Source of the DNA: Roseobacter litoralis Och 149
Lineage (GTDB): Bacteria > Pseudomonadota > Alphaproteobacteria > Rhodobacterales > Rhodobacteraceae
DNA length: 64,000 nucleotides
NCBI RefSeq assembly: GCF_000154785.2
Contig: NC_015741.1
Span: 29,579-93,578, forward strand
Reading direction: 5' to 3'
Shown piece by piece: positions 43,793 to 58,638 of this stretch. The notes under the pieces were generated by a model that was not told the origin of the DNA, ran no database searches, and saw only the letters and a list, made by a program, of their open reading frames with translations. The position numbers were made by a program, and so were the translations under genes. The stretch's first letter is position 1, and the number at the start of each line of letters is the position of its first letter.

Positions 43793-45220
43793 TCAGCCGT
43801 TTTTATTAAGCAGCCCGTACTTACGCAGTTTCACATAGAGGCTTTGGCGCGACAGGCCCAACATCTCTGCCGCGGCGACGCGGTTGTTGTTGGTCAACTC
43901 GACCGCGGTTTCGATGCACATCTTTTCGACAACATCGGTTGTCTCCGCTACAATATCTTTGAGGGCTGCCGAGCCGACAAGATCCATCACGTTACGAGCA
44001 GGCTCTGCTGGTGCCGTGTTCGACATATGCCCGCTGCTGCCACCCCGTGCAGTTTCCGTCCGGCTGACATCGCGGATCATGCAGCCAATGGCCGCCACAT
44101 CCGCATCCGCCAGATGCGTGGCGGAGATCTCGACCGCCAGACGCGTACCCAGATCGTTCACCAGTTTGGTGGCATAGATGCGCATATGACCCGACCGCTG
44201 CGGCTGCTCTGTCAGAACCGCCAGATCAATCTGCCCGCGCCCGAGGAAATCACCAAAGCTGCGACCGACGACATCCGACAGATGCGCGGCACCAACAAGG
44301 TCAAGGAAACTCTCGTTCACCGAGATGATGACACCTTTGGGGCCCATGAACAGCATCGCGTCACTGCCAGCGCGGAACATCGCCAAGGCATGGTCTGCTG
44401 CGGCATCCGGCGTTGCGGCCTTGCTCGCCGCTGTCTCCAGACGGCACATCAGGATACGTTGCCCGCCAGCCCGGAAAACAACCGGATGCGCGATCACGGA
44501 AGCTTGCGTCCGTGTTGCGGTCAATGTCACCTGACCTTCTTCTTCGGCCAGCGTTGCATTCATCAGGCTTTCGGTCAGCTCAACGTTCGAGCGATCCATG
44601 AAATGCTGTGCAAAACTGCTGGAACGCAACGCATCTGCATTCAGACCCAACAGGGCGGCGGCAGCTTCGTTTGCGTCCTCAACACGCCCGCTCTGCACAG
44701 AAACAAAGACCACGGCCTGTTTGGTGTTGGCCAGCAAAACCCGGTAGCGCGCATCAAATTCACGCCGCGCCTCATAGCCCTGTTCAAGCGCAATCTGCGC
44801 CTGAACCAACTGCTGCTGCGTTTCGGCGATCGGGCGCAAATCCCGACCCAAAAGCAGTGCCGCGTTTTCATGCCCGAACCGATGGAACGTATAGCGCACC
44901 GGGTATTGCCACACGGCATTGTCGCTATGGTTCAATTCCAGCTGCTTTTTCGGGACCTCTCCCAAAAGATAGGCCGCATGGGCTCTTTCGAATTTCGGAA
45001 TCGATTCCCGTGTCAGAAATTCGGAAACGGGACGATCTTCCCAATGCCGAAGGTTCCCAAAGGACTCACTGTGCGAATTTACGACGACGGAAAGAATGAT
45101 ACCTTCGGCTGAAACAACCAATGCAATATCTGACGCAGCCGCGATGATGCTGCTCAGAAACTCGGGCTCAATCAAAGGAACAGAGCCACTGGACCAGAAT
45201 GTATTTCCGCCGGTTGTCAT
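43793..45220 (-). CDS. ppsR: PpsR/CrtJ-type repressor of photosynthesis genes
   Basis: 475 aa from the ATGA-overlap start at 45220 (MTTGGNTFW); a longer reading to 45253 is possible. PAS-type regions at about 20-130, 155-265 and 280-390, a coiled/Q-linker near 132-155, and a Fis-type helix-turn-helix at the C-terminus (NNNRVAAAEMLGLSRQSLYV). Cys259 and Cys435 (the latter at the start of the HTH, VEKMCIETA) are placed like the redox cysteines reported for PpsR/CrtJ, so redox-dependent DNA binding is plausible. It binds TGT-N12-ACA sites, three of which occur nearby. Confidence 0.95.
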   Translation of the reverse strand: MTTGGNTFWSSGSVPLIEPEFLSSIIAAASDIALVVSAEGIILSVVVNSHSESFGNLRHWEDRPVSEFLTRESIPKFERAHAAYLLGEVPKKQLELNHSDNAVWQYPVRYTFHRFGHENAALLLGRDLRPIAETQQQLVQAQIALEQGYEARREFDARYRVLLANTKQAVVFVSVQSGRVEDANEAAAALLGLNADALRSSSFAQHFMDRSNVELTESLMNATLAEEEGQVTLTATRTQASVIAHPVVFRAGGQRILMCRLETAASKAATPDAAADHALAMFRAGSDAMLFMGPKGVIISVNESFLDLVGAAHLSDVVGRSFGDFLGRGQIDLAVLTEQPQRSGHMRIYATKLVNDLGTRLAVEISATHLADADVAAIGCMIRDVSRTETARGGSSGHMSNTAPAEPARNVMDLVGSAALKDIVAETTDVVEKMCIETAVELTNNNRVAAAEMLGLSRQSLYVKLRKYGLLNKNG

Positions 45221-45999
45221 GACGTGCTTGTTGAGTTGACGTGTTTCAGGCAATGCGCCACGGCTTCTTCGGCAACGCTTGTCACGATATCAGCACCCGT
45301 TAGTTCCTTCACGCGTTTTTTATTGACCTGACATGCCCCCCCGACTGCAAGCATCGGATCGCTTCCGACAGCTTTCCGGATGATCTGTATTGTATTGGCA
45401 ACACTTGTCAGGGTTTCGCGCCGACCACATGTGATCAGGATCAGATCGGGAACGTCGTTGATCAGCCGCACCGTCAGGGCACCGTGATCTTCGTCATAGG
45501 ACATGGCGACTTCACAGCCCAAGCGGCGCAATTGCGCAGCCACAACGCTGGCCCCCAGAAAATGCTGTTCATTCTGAGGGATCACAACGAGCGCATTCAA
45601 CCGCACTGCACCCACCTTGTGATCTACGTGGCTGGCCCCCGAGGCATCTGCCAACAGTGCCTGCAGGCGCATCGTTCCGATTGTCACATCTGCAAAACTG
45701 ATTTTGTCATCCACCCATTGCTCGCCAAGCAGGCGGGCCGTCGCGGGGACATACAGATCAATTATCGCGTCCACCGAAAGGCGATAGCCACGCAGCTCCG
45801 CAAGAATGACGTCGGGCGCGAAATGTTTCTTACTCAGAACCCGGGACAGAGTTTGATCCAGCACGAACTGGCGCAACCCTTCGCAGGACACAGCTTGGCG
45901 ATCGCGCAGCACAGAAATGACCGTAGATGCCAGAACATCTACATTGTCGGGTCGGTTGCGCATAACGCCACGCGGGTCTGCTTGATCATCCGTCGACAT
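45217..45999 (-). CDS. ppaA: PpaA/AerR-type B12-binding antirepressor
   Basis: 260 aa from 45999, chosen because GGGAAAGAG lies five bases upstream; in-frame Met codons at 46023 and 46041 leave longer forms possible. The C-terminal half is a cobalamin-binding (SCHIC-type) domain: NEQHFLGASVVAAQLRRLGC, DLILITCGRRET and AVGGACQVNKKR. Relatives (AerR, PpaA) bind vitamin B12 in a light-dependent way and modulate PpsR/CrtJ. The gene precedes ppsR with a 4-base overlap and is divergent from bchF, the usual arrangement. Confidence 0.93.
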   Translation of the reverse strand: MSTDDQADPRGVMRNRPDNVDVLASTVISVLRDRQAVSCEGLRQFVLDQTLSRVLSKKHFAPDVILAELRGYRLSVDAIIDLYVPATARLLGEQWVDDKISFADVTIGTMRLQALLADASGASHVDHKVGAVRLNALVVIPQNEQHFLGASVVAAQLRRLGCEVAMSYDEDHGALTVRLINDVPDLILITCGRRETLTSVANTIQIIRKAVGSDPMLAVGGACQVNKKRVKELTGADIVTSVAEEAVAHCLKHVNSTSTS

Positions 46000-46093
46000 G
46001 GCTCTTTCCCAACGACCCTTCATCTTTAATCGCGCGAGCACAGAGGTCCCCGCAGAGTCGATATATATAAAAGGTCTACCCTTGACAGCAAAA

Positions 46094-46111
46094 TGTCAAA
46101 TCAAATTGACA
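46094..46111. promoter_or_regulatory. PpsR/CrtJ operator before ppaA
   Basis: TGTCAAATCAAATTGACA is an exact TGT-N12-ACA palindrome about 95 bp upstream of the ppaA start in the ppaA-bchF intergenic region. A further TGACA lies nine bases to its left, creating a second partial dyad (TGACA-N6-TGTCA). It would allow PpsR to control its own operon. Confidence 0.65.
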
Positions 46112-46214
46112 GTTTTTACCGCTTAAAACAGCCAATCCTCAAGAATCTGGGCATAAAAATTCAAGTTTTTATGGCTTGTGCTGAATTTAGGGCAATTTCG
46201 GCCTGACAGATAAA

Positions 46215-46254
46215 TGTAAACTATGCGTTTCTAGGGTGTAAGTTTTAGTTGACA
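46215..46254. promoter_or_regulatory. PpsR/CrtJ operator pair before bchF
   Basis: An exact site TGTAAGTTTTAGTTGACA is at 46237-46254. Four bases to its left, 46215-46232 is a degenerate one (TGT-N12-TCT) whose left 12 bases, TGTAAACTATGC, match the bchG site. Paired sites upstream of bch promoters are typical of cooperative PpsR/CrtJ binding. The exact site ends 32 bases before the bchF start. Confidence 0.65.
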
Positions 46255-46286
46255 CTTTTCGCCGAAAGCCGCTAGTTTCGGTAAAG

Positions 46287-49636
<3,350 letters not shown>

Positions 49637-49647
<11 letters not shown>

Positions 49648-52600
49648 TATGAGCATAAACGGGCAGATGCCCGGATATCGCGTGGTGGTTATCACGCTGG
49701 ACAGCCATGCAGCAGGTCCCGCCATGCGCGCAGCGGAACGCCTTTCTGCGGATTATCCCGGCCTTGATGTTTCGATTCACGCAGCGGCGGAATGGGGCGA
49801 AACGCCCGGCACCTTTGAAGCCGCGAAAGAAGCGATCGAAAACGGCGATATCATCATTGCCAACCTGCTTTTCCTCGAAGAGCATTGTGCGCGCATTCTG
49901 CCCAGCCTTGAGGCCCGTCGCCCCGATTGTGATGCGATGATCGGCGTGATTGCCGATGCCTCCATCGTCAAGCTGACCAAGATGGGGTCGCTCGATATGA
50001 TGGCGCCAAAGTCGGGCGCGATGAAACTGATGAAAAAGCTGCGCGGCTCGTCCAAGCCCTCCAGCTCAACAGGCGCGGACAAGATGGCGCTGCTGCGCCG
50101 TTTGCCAAAAATCCTGAAGTTCATTCCGGGCAAAAGCCAGGACCTGCGCGCCTGGTTCATGAGCATGCAATACTGGCTGGGTGGCTCAGACGACAATGTC
50201 GAAGCGATGATGCGCTTTTTGCTCAACCGCTACGCCAAAAACACCGGATGGGCCAAAGCGCCCGACGCACCTGCGCCAATCGAATACCCTGACGCGGGCC
50301 TCTATCATCCCGACCTGCCGACACGGATTACAACAGATCTGAGCGACCTGCCCACACCCAACGGCGCAGCAGCAACGGTCGGGCTGTTGATGATGCGGTC
50401 CTATGTGCTTTCCTCGGACACGGCGCATTATGATGCTGTCATTCGCGCTTTCGAAGCGCGCGGTATTGCGGTGCGCGCCGCCTTTGCCGGGGGCCTTGAT
50501 GGTCGGCCCGCAATCGATGCCTATTTCCGTGATCAAAACGGTCCGCAGATTGATGCGATGGTCTCTCTGACCGGGTTTTCACTGGTCGGTGGCCCTGCCT
50601 ATAATGACAACGACGCCGCCATCAAAGTTCTGAAAGATCTTGATGTCCCCTACCTCGCCGCGCATCCGCTGGAATTCCAGACGCTGGATCAATGGGCCTG
50701 CTCGACGCAAGGGCTTGGACCGATCGAGACGACCATGCTCATCGCGCTGCCCGAACTTGATGGCGCGACCAACCCGACCGTTTTTGCCGGTCGCCACGGC
50801 ACAGCAGGGTGTCACGGCTGCGATCACGACTGTAAAATGACGTCAGATCACAAGGCGATGGCCCCCTGTCTGGAGCGGGTCGACAGCCTTGTTGAAAAGA
50901 CCATCCGCATGACCACATTGCGGCGCAAAACCAACGCGGAAAAGAACATTGGGATTGTTCTGTTCGGGTTTCCACCCAACGCGGGGGCCGTCGGCACTGC
51001 TGCCTACCTCAGCGTTTTTGAAAGCCTTTTCAATACGTTACACCGCCTCAGAGCAGATGGATACGACGTAGAGGTTCCCGAAACCGTCGATGCGCTGCGC
51101 GACAAGGTGCTGGCGGGCAACGCCAAGCAATACGGTCAGGAAGCCAATGTCGCAGACCACGTGAGCGCTGACACCATCGTCAGAACAACGCCGCCACTTG
51201 CCGAAATCGAAGCCGTCTGGGGCCCAGCACCCGGACGCATTCAATCGGACGGGCGCGGTGTGTTTATCCTTGGTGCCCATTTCGGCAAGGTCTTTGTCGG
51301 CGTGCAACCGGCCTTCGGATACGAAGGTGACCCGATGCGGCTCCTGTTTGAAAAAGGGTTCGCGCCAACCCATGCCTTCACGACGTTTTATCTATGGCTG
51401 CGCAATACACTGAAAGCAGACGCGATCCTGCATTTCGGCATGCATGGCGCGCTTGAATTCATGCCGGGCAAACAGGCGGGCCTTGGGGCGCGCGACTGGC
51501 CCGACCGCCTGATTGGCGAGATGCCGAACATCTACCTTTATGCGTCGAACAACCCCTCCGAAGCGTCCTTGGCAAAACGTCGTTCCGGTGCGGTCACGAT
51601 CACCCATCTGACGCCGCCTCTGGCGGCCTCCGGGCTCTACAAAGGGCTTCTGGACCTCAAGGACAGCCTGACCCGCTGGCGCGCGATGGAAAAAGACGGG
51701 GCTGAGCGGGATGAGTTGCAAGACCTCATCGCCCAGCAAGCGGATGCCGTGGACTTGGGCAATATCAGCCCGGATCAGCTTTGGCTCAAACTGCTCGAAA
51801 CCGAAGATGCGCTGATCCCGGATGGCCTGCACATCATTGGCAAACCGCTCTCCGACGCGGCACGCGCGGAATACCTCAGCATCATGGATCACGCAGATGA
51901 AGAAACCCGCGCGCGGGTGGATGCGCTTTTGCAACAGGAAACCGAACTTGACGCGATCTGCCGCGCCCTGTCTGCACATTACATCGAACCTGTGCCGGGC
52001 GGTGATCTGATCCGCTCAACGGATATCCTGCCGACCGGGCGTAATATCCATGCCTTTGACCCCTTCCGCATGCCGACGGCGTTTGCCTGTCGGGATGGCG
52101 CAAAACAAGCGCAACTGCTGCTGGATACACATGATGCGGTGCCGCGGACTGTGGCGCTGGTGCTTTGGGGCAGCGACAACATCAAATCCGACGGTGGCCC
52201 GATTGCACAGGCCTTGGCCCTGATGGGATGCGTGCCCCGCTTTGACAGTTTTGGGCGGCTGGCTGGTGCAGATCTGATTTCCTTGGAAGACCTCGGACGC
52301 CCACGCATTGACGTGATCATGACCCTGTCAGGTATTTTCCGCGACCTCCTGCCCTTGCAAACGCGCATGCTCGCTGAGGCCGCACAGAAATGCGCGATGG
52401 CGGATGAGCCGATTGAGATGAATTTTGTCCGTGCACATGCGCTGGCCTACGTTGAGAAAACCGGCTGCGATATCACTGAAGCCGCGTTGCGTGTGTTCTC
52501 GAACGCCGAAGGTGCTTACGGCTCAAACGTCAACCAGCTGGTGGACAGTTCCGCCTTTGGCGACGAAGACGAACTTGCCGATGCCTATCAGGCCCGCAAA

Positions 52601-53209
52601 AGCTTTGCTTATGGGACAGACGGCAAGGCGTCCTCCAATGCCGCACTGCTGCAGTCCCAACTGGCCGAGGTCGATGTGGCCTATCAGAACCTCGAATCTG
52701 TTGAGCTGGGCGTGACCACGGTCGATCATTATTTTGACACGCTGGGCGGGATCGCACGGGCGGTCAAACGCGCCAAAGGGTCCGAAGCCGCCGTTTACAT
52801 CGGGGATCAGACCCGCGGGGCCGGCAAGGTCCGCACCCTGAAAGAGCAGGTCGCTCTGGAAACCCGCAGCCGCAGCCTCAACCCGAAATTCTTTGAGGGC
52901 CTGCTGAAACACGGCGCCGAAGGCGTACGCCAGATCGAAGCGCAGGTCACCAACACGATGGGCTGGTCCGCCACCACAGGTCAGGTTGATCCGTGGGTCT
53001 ATCAGCGCCTGTCCGAAACCTTCGTGCTGGATGAAGAGATGCGTCAGCGTCTTGCTGACCTCAACCCGACCGCATCAAGCCGCATGGCAAACCGCCTGCT
53101 TGAAGCACATGACCGTAATTACTGGAGCCCCGACGCAGAAACGCTGGCCGCCTTACAGGATGCAGCCGATGCGCTTGAGGATCAACTCGAAGGGATCGCA
53201 GCACAATGA
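49637..53209 (+). CDS. bchH: Magnesium chelatase subunit H
   Basis: 1190 aa protoporphyrin-binding catalytic subunit that, with BchI and BchD (not in this window), inserts Mg2+ in the first committed step of bacteriochlorophyll synthesis. The start at 49637 (MRDDMSING) is favoured by AAAGG seven bases upstream; 49619 and 49649 are alternatives in frame. CobN/Mg-chelatase family segments include [60 protein letters not shown] and [17 protein letters not shown]. It overlaps bchB and is followed by bchL after 52 bases. Confidence 0.96.
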
Positions 53210-53249
53210 CCCCTTCACGCGACATGAACAGGGCAGCGCGCCCCTTTGA

Positions 53250-54160
<911 letters not shown>

Positions 54161-54161
<1 letters not shown>

Positions 54162-54901
54162 TGCGCGACGAAGTAACCCTTTCCAATGGTGCACCAACTG
54201 CCGGGCGCGATGCTTCGCGGCCGGGGTACAGCGCCACTTTGGGCCGGGTAGAGACGTATTTCGACAAGACCGCGACCCGCACTTGGGAGCGGCTGACCTC
54301 TGACGCGCCGGTTTCGAAAATCCGCCAGACAGTCCGGCAGGGCCGGGACCGGATGCGCGATCTGATGCTGAGCCGCCTGCCCGCCGATCTGACGGGCCAC
54401 CGCGTGCTCGATGCAGGCTGCGGTGCCGGGCAGATGACGATTGAGCTGGCCGCGCGAGGTGCCGAGGTGCTTGCCACCGATATCTCCCCCTCGCTGGTCC
54501 AGATCGCCGAGGCGCGCCTGCCCGAAGCTTTGCGCAAACAGGTCACCTTCACCTCTGGCGACATGCTTTGTCATACGCTGGGCCAGTTTGATCATGTGAT
54601 CGCGATGGACAGCCTGATTTATTACGATGCCAACGACATCGGGCGCGCCCTTGCGGCCCTTGAGACACGCACCGGCGGGTCGATCGTGTTTACCGTCGCA
54701 CCACGCACCAAGGCCCTGATGGCCATGTGGTACGCGGGCAAACTCTTTCCCCGGTCTGACCGCAGCCCGGTGATGATCCCCCATGACGCAGGCAAACTGG
54801 CGCAGGCTGCCAGCACGCAAGGCGTGTTGGGGCAGGTCAAACCCATCGAACGCGTCACATCCGGGTTTTACATCTCTCAACTGATGGAGCTGCGCGCATG
54901 A
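54161..54901 (+). CDS. bchM: Magnesium-protoporphyrin O-methyltransferase
   Basis: 246 aa SAM-dependent enzyme that methylates Mg-protoporphyrin IX, preparing the substrate for AcsF. SAM motif I reads VLDAGCGAGQMTIELAARG, followed by VLATDIS. The ATG at 54161 overlaps the bchL stop (TGATG) and the stop overlaps the lhaA start (ATGA). Confidence 0.95.
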
Positions 54902-56331
54902 ATGTGGCCGGTCTGAAACGCCTGTCGCTCAAAGCGATGCCCTTTGCCGATGCGGCGAGTGACGGATTGCCCTTGCCGCAATTGCTGCGCCTGTCGTTGT
55001 TCCAGATTTCCGTTGGTATGGCCGCCGTGATGCTTCTGGGCACATTGAACCGGGTCATGATCGTTGAATTGACGGTGCCTGCAATGGTTGTCGCGGTCAT
55101 GATCGCCCTGCCGGTTCTGATTGCCCCTTTCCGCACGCTTCTGGGCTTTCGCTCAGACACGCACCGTTCGGCCATCGGCTGGAAACGGGTGCCCTACATC
55201 TGGTTCGGCACATTGTGGCAGTTCGGGGGGCTGGCCATCATGCCCTCGGCGCTCTTGGTCCTTGGGGGTGATGTCTATATCGACGTCCCCTTTGCCGGAG
55301 AAATCCTCGCGGCACTGGCCTTTGTCATGACCGGTCTCGGCATGCACATGACGCAAACCGCCGGTCTGGCGCTGGCCTCGGATCGGGCGACGGATGAAAC
55401 CCGTCCGCGTGTCGTGGCGCTGCTTTACGTGATGTTCCTCGTGGGCATGGGCATTTCGTCGCTGATCATCGGCTTTTTGCTGCGGGATTTCACCCCGCTG
55501 AAACTCATTCAGGTGGTGCAGGCCACTGCTGTTATCACCGCCGTTCTGAACCTGATCGCCCTGTGGAAACAGGAAAGCCTGCAACCCATGAGCCGGACAG
55601 AGCGCGAAGCGCCCCGCCCAAGGTTCAAAGACGCATGGGAAGATTTCATCAAGGGCGGACAAGCCGGGCGACTGCTTGTGTGCATCTTTGTCGGCACCAT
55701 GGCGTTCAACATGCAGGATGTGCTGTTGGAACCCTATGGCGGCGAAATTCTCGGCCTTTCGGTGTCCTCCACCACCTTGCTGACGGCGATGTGGTCGCTG
55801 GGCGCGCTGCTCGGCTTTGCCTTGGCGGGCAAACGGCTTGCCGACGGCTCGGACGCGTTCCGGCTTGCGGCTGGCGGCATTCTGGCCGGGGTTGGCGCGT
55901 TCTGCATGGTGATCTTTGCCGCCCCTCTGAATTCGCCTGCGCTGTTCTTTTCCGGCGCGGGCATGATCGGTTTTGGGGGCGGCCTGTTTGCGGTCGCAAC
56001 TTTGACCGCCTGTATGACCCTGCCCGAAACCGGCACGGCGGGTCGGGGTCTGGCTTTGGGCGCATGGGGGGCAGCACAAGCGACCGCTGCCGGCCTCTCA
56101 ATCGCCATTGGTGGCAGCTTGCGTGACTGGACAGGCTCCATCGCCATGTCAGGAGCTTGGGGAGAGGGCCTGGTTTCCCCAGCTACCGGCTATTCAGTCG
56201 TATATCATCTGGAGATCGTACTTCTGTTCGTAACTCTGGTGATCCTTGGACCGCTTGTGCGTCGGCGCGTTTACCACACCTCAAGAGAAAGCGGATCACG
56301 CCCCATGGGCCTGGCCGATTTCCCAACATGA
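54898..56331 (+). CDS. lhaA: LhaA, PucC-family light-harvesting assembly protein
   Basis: 477 aa, about 12 hydrophobic helices, MFS/PucC family. LhaA is needed for normal assembly of light-harvesting complex 1. Family landmarks are [40 protein letters not shown] and [20 protein letters not shown]. It sits between bchM and puhA, the invariant position in purple-bacterial clusters, with a 4-base overlap to bchM. Confidence 0.95.
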   Translation: MNVAGLKRLSLKAMPFADAASDGLPLPQLLRLSLFQISVGMAAVMLLGTLNRVMIVELTVPAMVVAVMIALPVLIAPFRTLLGFRSDTHRSAIGWKRVPYIWFGTLWQFGGLAIMPSALLVLGGDVYIDVPFAGEILAALAFVMTGLGMHMTQTAGLALASDRATDETRPRVVALLYVMFLVGMGISSLIIGFLLRDFTPLKLIQVVQATAVITAVLNLIALWKQESLQPMSRTEREAPRPRFKDAWEDFIKGGQAGRLLVCIFVGTMAFNMQDVLLEPYGGEILGLSVSSTTLLTAMWSLGALLGFALAGKRLADGSDAFRLAAGGILAGVGAFCMVIFAAPLNSPALFFSGAGMIGFGGGLFAVATLTACMTLPETGTAGRGLALGAWGAAQATAAGLSIAIGGSLRDWTGSIAMSGAWGEGLVSPATGYSVVYHLEIVLLFVTLVILGPLVRRRVYHTSRESGSRPMGLADFPT

Positions 56332-56353
56332 CCCCGTTTCAGGAGGAAACGAA

Positions 56354-57121
56354 ATGACTGCAGCGTTCTTTGGCGAATTTGATCTGGCGAGCTTGTCTCT
56401 CTGGTTATTCTACATCTTCTTTGCTGGGCTGATCATCTACATCCAGCGTGAAAACATGCGCGAAGGCTATCCGCTCGAAGACGATGAGGGGAACCCTTCT
56501 TCCAACCCCAGCATGTGGCCGATCCCCTCGGACAAGACCTTCAAACTGCCCCACGGTCGCGGTGATGTCACCGTGCCAAGCGGGCAGACACCGGAACGCG
56601 CAGACATTGCTCTGAAACGCACAGGGCCCGGCAATGGTTTCCCACTGGAGCCCACGGGCGATCCGATGCTCGACGGAGTCGGCCCTGCCTCATGGGCGCC
56701 GCGCCGCGACGCGCCGGAACTGGACGGTCACGGGCATCCGAAAATCGTGCCTATGTCTGCTGCCGAAGGCTTTATCGTCTCGGCCGGACGTGACCCGCGC
56801 GGCCTGCCCGTGATGTCAGGCGACAAGGAAATCGTCGGCAAAATCACGGACATGTGGATTGATGAACCGGAACAACTCGTGCGCTTTCTTGAGTTCGAAC
56901 TGGAAGGCAAATGGGGGTCAGGCACGCGTCTGGTGCCAATGACATTCGCCAATATCAAGTCAAACAGCGTCAACATAGCGGCCCTTTATGGCGAACACTT
57001 TGCCAATGTGCCGACAGTTGCCTCTGCGCGTCAGATCACCCTGCTCGAGGAAGACAAGATCGCGGGCTACTACGGTGGTGGCAAACTCTATGCCGGCAAC
57101 CGTCAGGAACCCAAACTCTGA
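56354..57121 (+). CDS. puhA: Photosynthetic reaction centre H subunit
   Basis: 255 aa. The start at 56354 is set by AGGAGGAAACGAA; longer frames upstream are inside lhaA. One N-terminal transmembrane helix (about 12-32, [20 protein letters not shown]) and a cytoplasmic PRC-barrel domain (about 130-240) with [20 protein letters not shown]. PuhA caps the L/M core, encoded by pufLM outside this window, and steers proton delivery to quinone QB. The 22-bp gap after lhaA has no terminator. Confidence 0.97.
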   Translation: MTAAFFGEFDLASLSLWLFYIFFAGLIIYIQRENMREGYPLEDDEGNPSSNPSMWPIPSDKTFKLPHGRGDVTVPSGQTPERADIALKRTGPGNGFPLEPTGDPMLDGVGPASWAPRRDAPELDGHGHPKIVPMSAAEGFIVSAGRDPRGLPVMSGDKEIVGKITDMWIDEPEQLVRFLEFELEGKWGSGTRLVPMTFANIKSNSVNIAALYGEHFANVPTVASARQITLLEEDKIAGYYGGGKLYAGNRQEPKL

Positions 57122-57209
57122 CGATCCCTCCGCCACGCGCACCTCTGCGGGACCAAGACCCCGCTGGGGCGCTCATTAAGTCGAAACCACAACCAAGGAG
57201 ATACTCGCC

Positions 57210-57848
57210 ATGTCTCATGACGATTTTGAAATAGAGCCCGTTGAGGGGCTCCCCGCCGAGCCCCCGAAGGGCGAAAATATCCTCTGGCAAGGCCGTCCCG
57301 ACTGGTGGCGTCTTGCAGTGGAATCTCTGAACGTGAAATGGGTTGCGGGGTATTTCATCCTGCTGGCCGTGTGGCGGTTCGTCTCACAACTGGATCTTTT
57401 GCCACTGGGTCAGGCAATCGGTGCGGCAGTGCCCTTTTTGATACTGGGCCTTGTGACCTGTGGCATGCTGACACTCGTGGCCGTCGCCCAAGCGCGCGCC
57501 ACGGTCTACACCATCACCGATGCGCGCGTTGCCATGCGCATCGGCGCAGCCCTGAATGTGACACTGAACATTCCCTACACACAGGTCGGCAATGCGATGC
57601 TGGATCTGCGCCCCGGTAAAACAGGGACCATCGCGCTTGAAACCATCGGCGAAACCCGCCTGTCCTACCTGACCTGCTGGCCGCATGTGCGCCCCTGGCA
57701 TTTCCGCGAAGCGCAGCCTGCCCTGCGCTGCATCCTCGACGCCGAACATGTCGCGCGGCTGCTGTCGGAGGCCGCAGAGGCGCGCGTCTCTGTCCCCACT
57801 GTCACCCGTGCCCGGCCCCAAGCGGCCCAGGCCGTCGCAGCGGAGTAG
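57210..57848 (+). CDS. puhB: Photosynthetic complex assembly protein PuhB
   Basis: 212 aa with a PH-like bYdcK domain. An N-terminal polar segment (PPKGENILWQGRPDWWRLAV) is followed by two or three hydrophobic helices (about 48-65, 72-95) and a soluble C-terminal part. In Rhodobacter, PuhB aids reaction-centre assembly. AAGGAG lies about eleven bases before the ATG. It is followed closely by puhC. Confidence 0.92.
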   Translation: MSHDDFEIEPVEGLPAEPPKGENILWQGRPDWWRLAVESLNVKWVAGYFILLAVWRFVSQLDLLPLGQAIGAAVPFLILGLVTCGMLTLVAVAQARATVYTITDARVAMRIGAALNVTLNIPYTQVGNAMLDLRPGKTGTIALETIGETRLSYLTCWPHVRPWHFREAQPALRCILDAEHVARLLSEAAEARVSVPTVTRARPQAAQAVAAE

Positions 57849-57853
57849 AGCCA

Positions 57854-58321
57854 ATGACAACTCAAACCCAACCCCGCATCCACGCCAAGCAAGAAGACCT
57901 CGTACCGCGCATCATGGTCCGCATCATGTTCGGACTGGTCCTGACCATTCTGGGCATCGTCACCGTGGCGACACTCACCGGCCGCGCCCCAGACAGCCAG
58001 CCCCCCGTTGGGGCCTTATTGACGGAACGCGCGATCTTTCTGTCCGGTGACGCCTCAGGCGCCGCCCGCGTCCTTGATGAAAACGGGACCCTGCTGGCCG
58101 ACTTCACCCCGCAAACAGGCGGGTTTGTCGCAGGCATAGAACGCGTCATCGCCCGCGAACGCGGGAAAAGCGGGATCGACATGTCGGCCCCCGTCCTACT
58201 ACAGTTACGGGAAGGCAATCGCCTCTCGATCACGGACCCCGTCACCGGATGGTCAGCCGAGCTTATGGGCTTTGGCGCCACCAACTCCCGCACCTTCGCC
58301 AGGTTGCTGGATAAACCCTAA
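57854..58321 (+). CDS. puhC: Photosynthetic complex assembly protein PuhC
   Basis: 155 aa with one N-terminal transmembrane helix (about 19-38, IMVRIMFGLVLTILGIVTVA) and a periplasmic domain containing GFVAGIERVIARERGKSGID and WSAELMGFGATNSRTFARLL. PuhC is required for normal levels of reaction-centre/LH1 complex. It starts 5 bases after puhB and precedes a small ORF and acsF. Confidence 0.9.
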   Translation: MTTQTQPRIHAKQEDLVPRIMVRIMFGLVLTILGIVTVATLTGRAPDSQPPVGALLTERAIFLSGDASGAARVLDENGTLLADFTPQTGGFVAGIERVIARERGKSGIDMSAPVLLQLREGNRLSITDPVTGWSAELMGFGATNSRTFARLLDKP

Positions 58322-58341
58322 CCCAGAAAGGAAGCCACCTC

Positions 58342-58638
58342 ATGGGACTACTGACAAAGGACTTCGAACGTGCCCCCTGCACGGTTGAAATCAGCCACAA
58401 ATTCGAAAGCCTGCACGCGCATGTGAAATTCAACAACGGGGCAGTGATCTACCCCGGCGACGAAGTGCAGGTACATGGCGGCGAAATCATGGCCCCCTTC
58501 GGAGAAGTGATCTCTGAAGACCGCGAAGCCACGATCATCCGCGCCAGCAAGCTCGAACGCCTCTGGACCCGGCTCACGGGCGATTTCGAGGTCATGGAGC
58601 TTTGCGAATTTTCATTCTCTGAGGAGGTCACGCTGTGA
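58342..58638 (+). CDS. Conserved small ORF between puhC and acsF, function unknown
   Basis: 98 aa, soluble, no signal or membrane segment. AAAGGA stands before its ATG and its stop overlaps the acsF GTG start. A hypothetical gene in this place is a regular feature of Rhodobacterales photosynthesis clusters that carry acsF. The sequence has a beta-rich middle (HAHVKFNNGAVIYPGDEVQV, HGGEIMAPFGE) and an acidic C-terminus. Tight coupling to acsF suggests a role in the cyclase step or its assembly, but this is inference. Confidence 0.8.
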   Translation: MGLLTKDFERAPCTVEISHKFESLHAHVKFNNGAVIYPGDEVQVHGGEIMAPFGEVISEDREATIIRASKLERLWTRLTGDFEVMELCEFSFSEEVTL

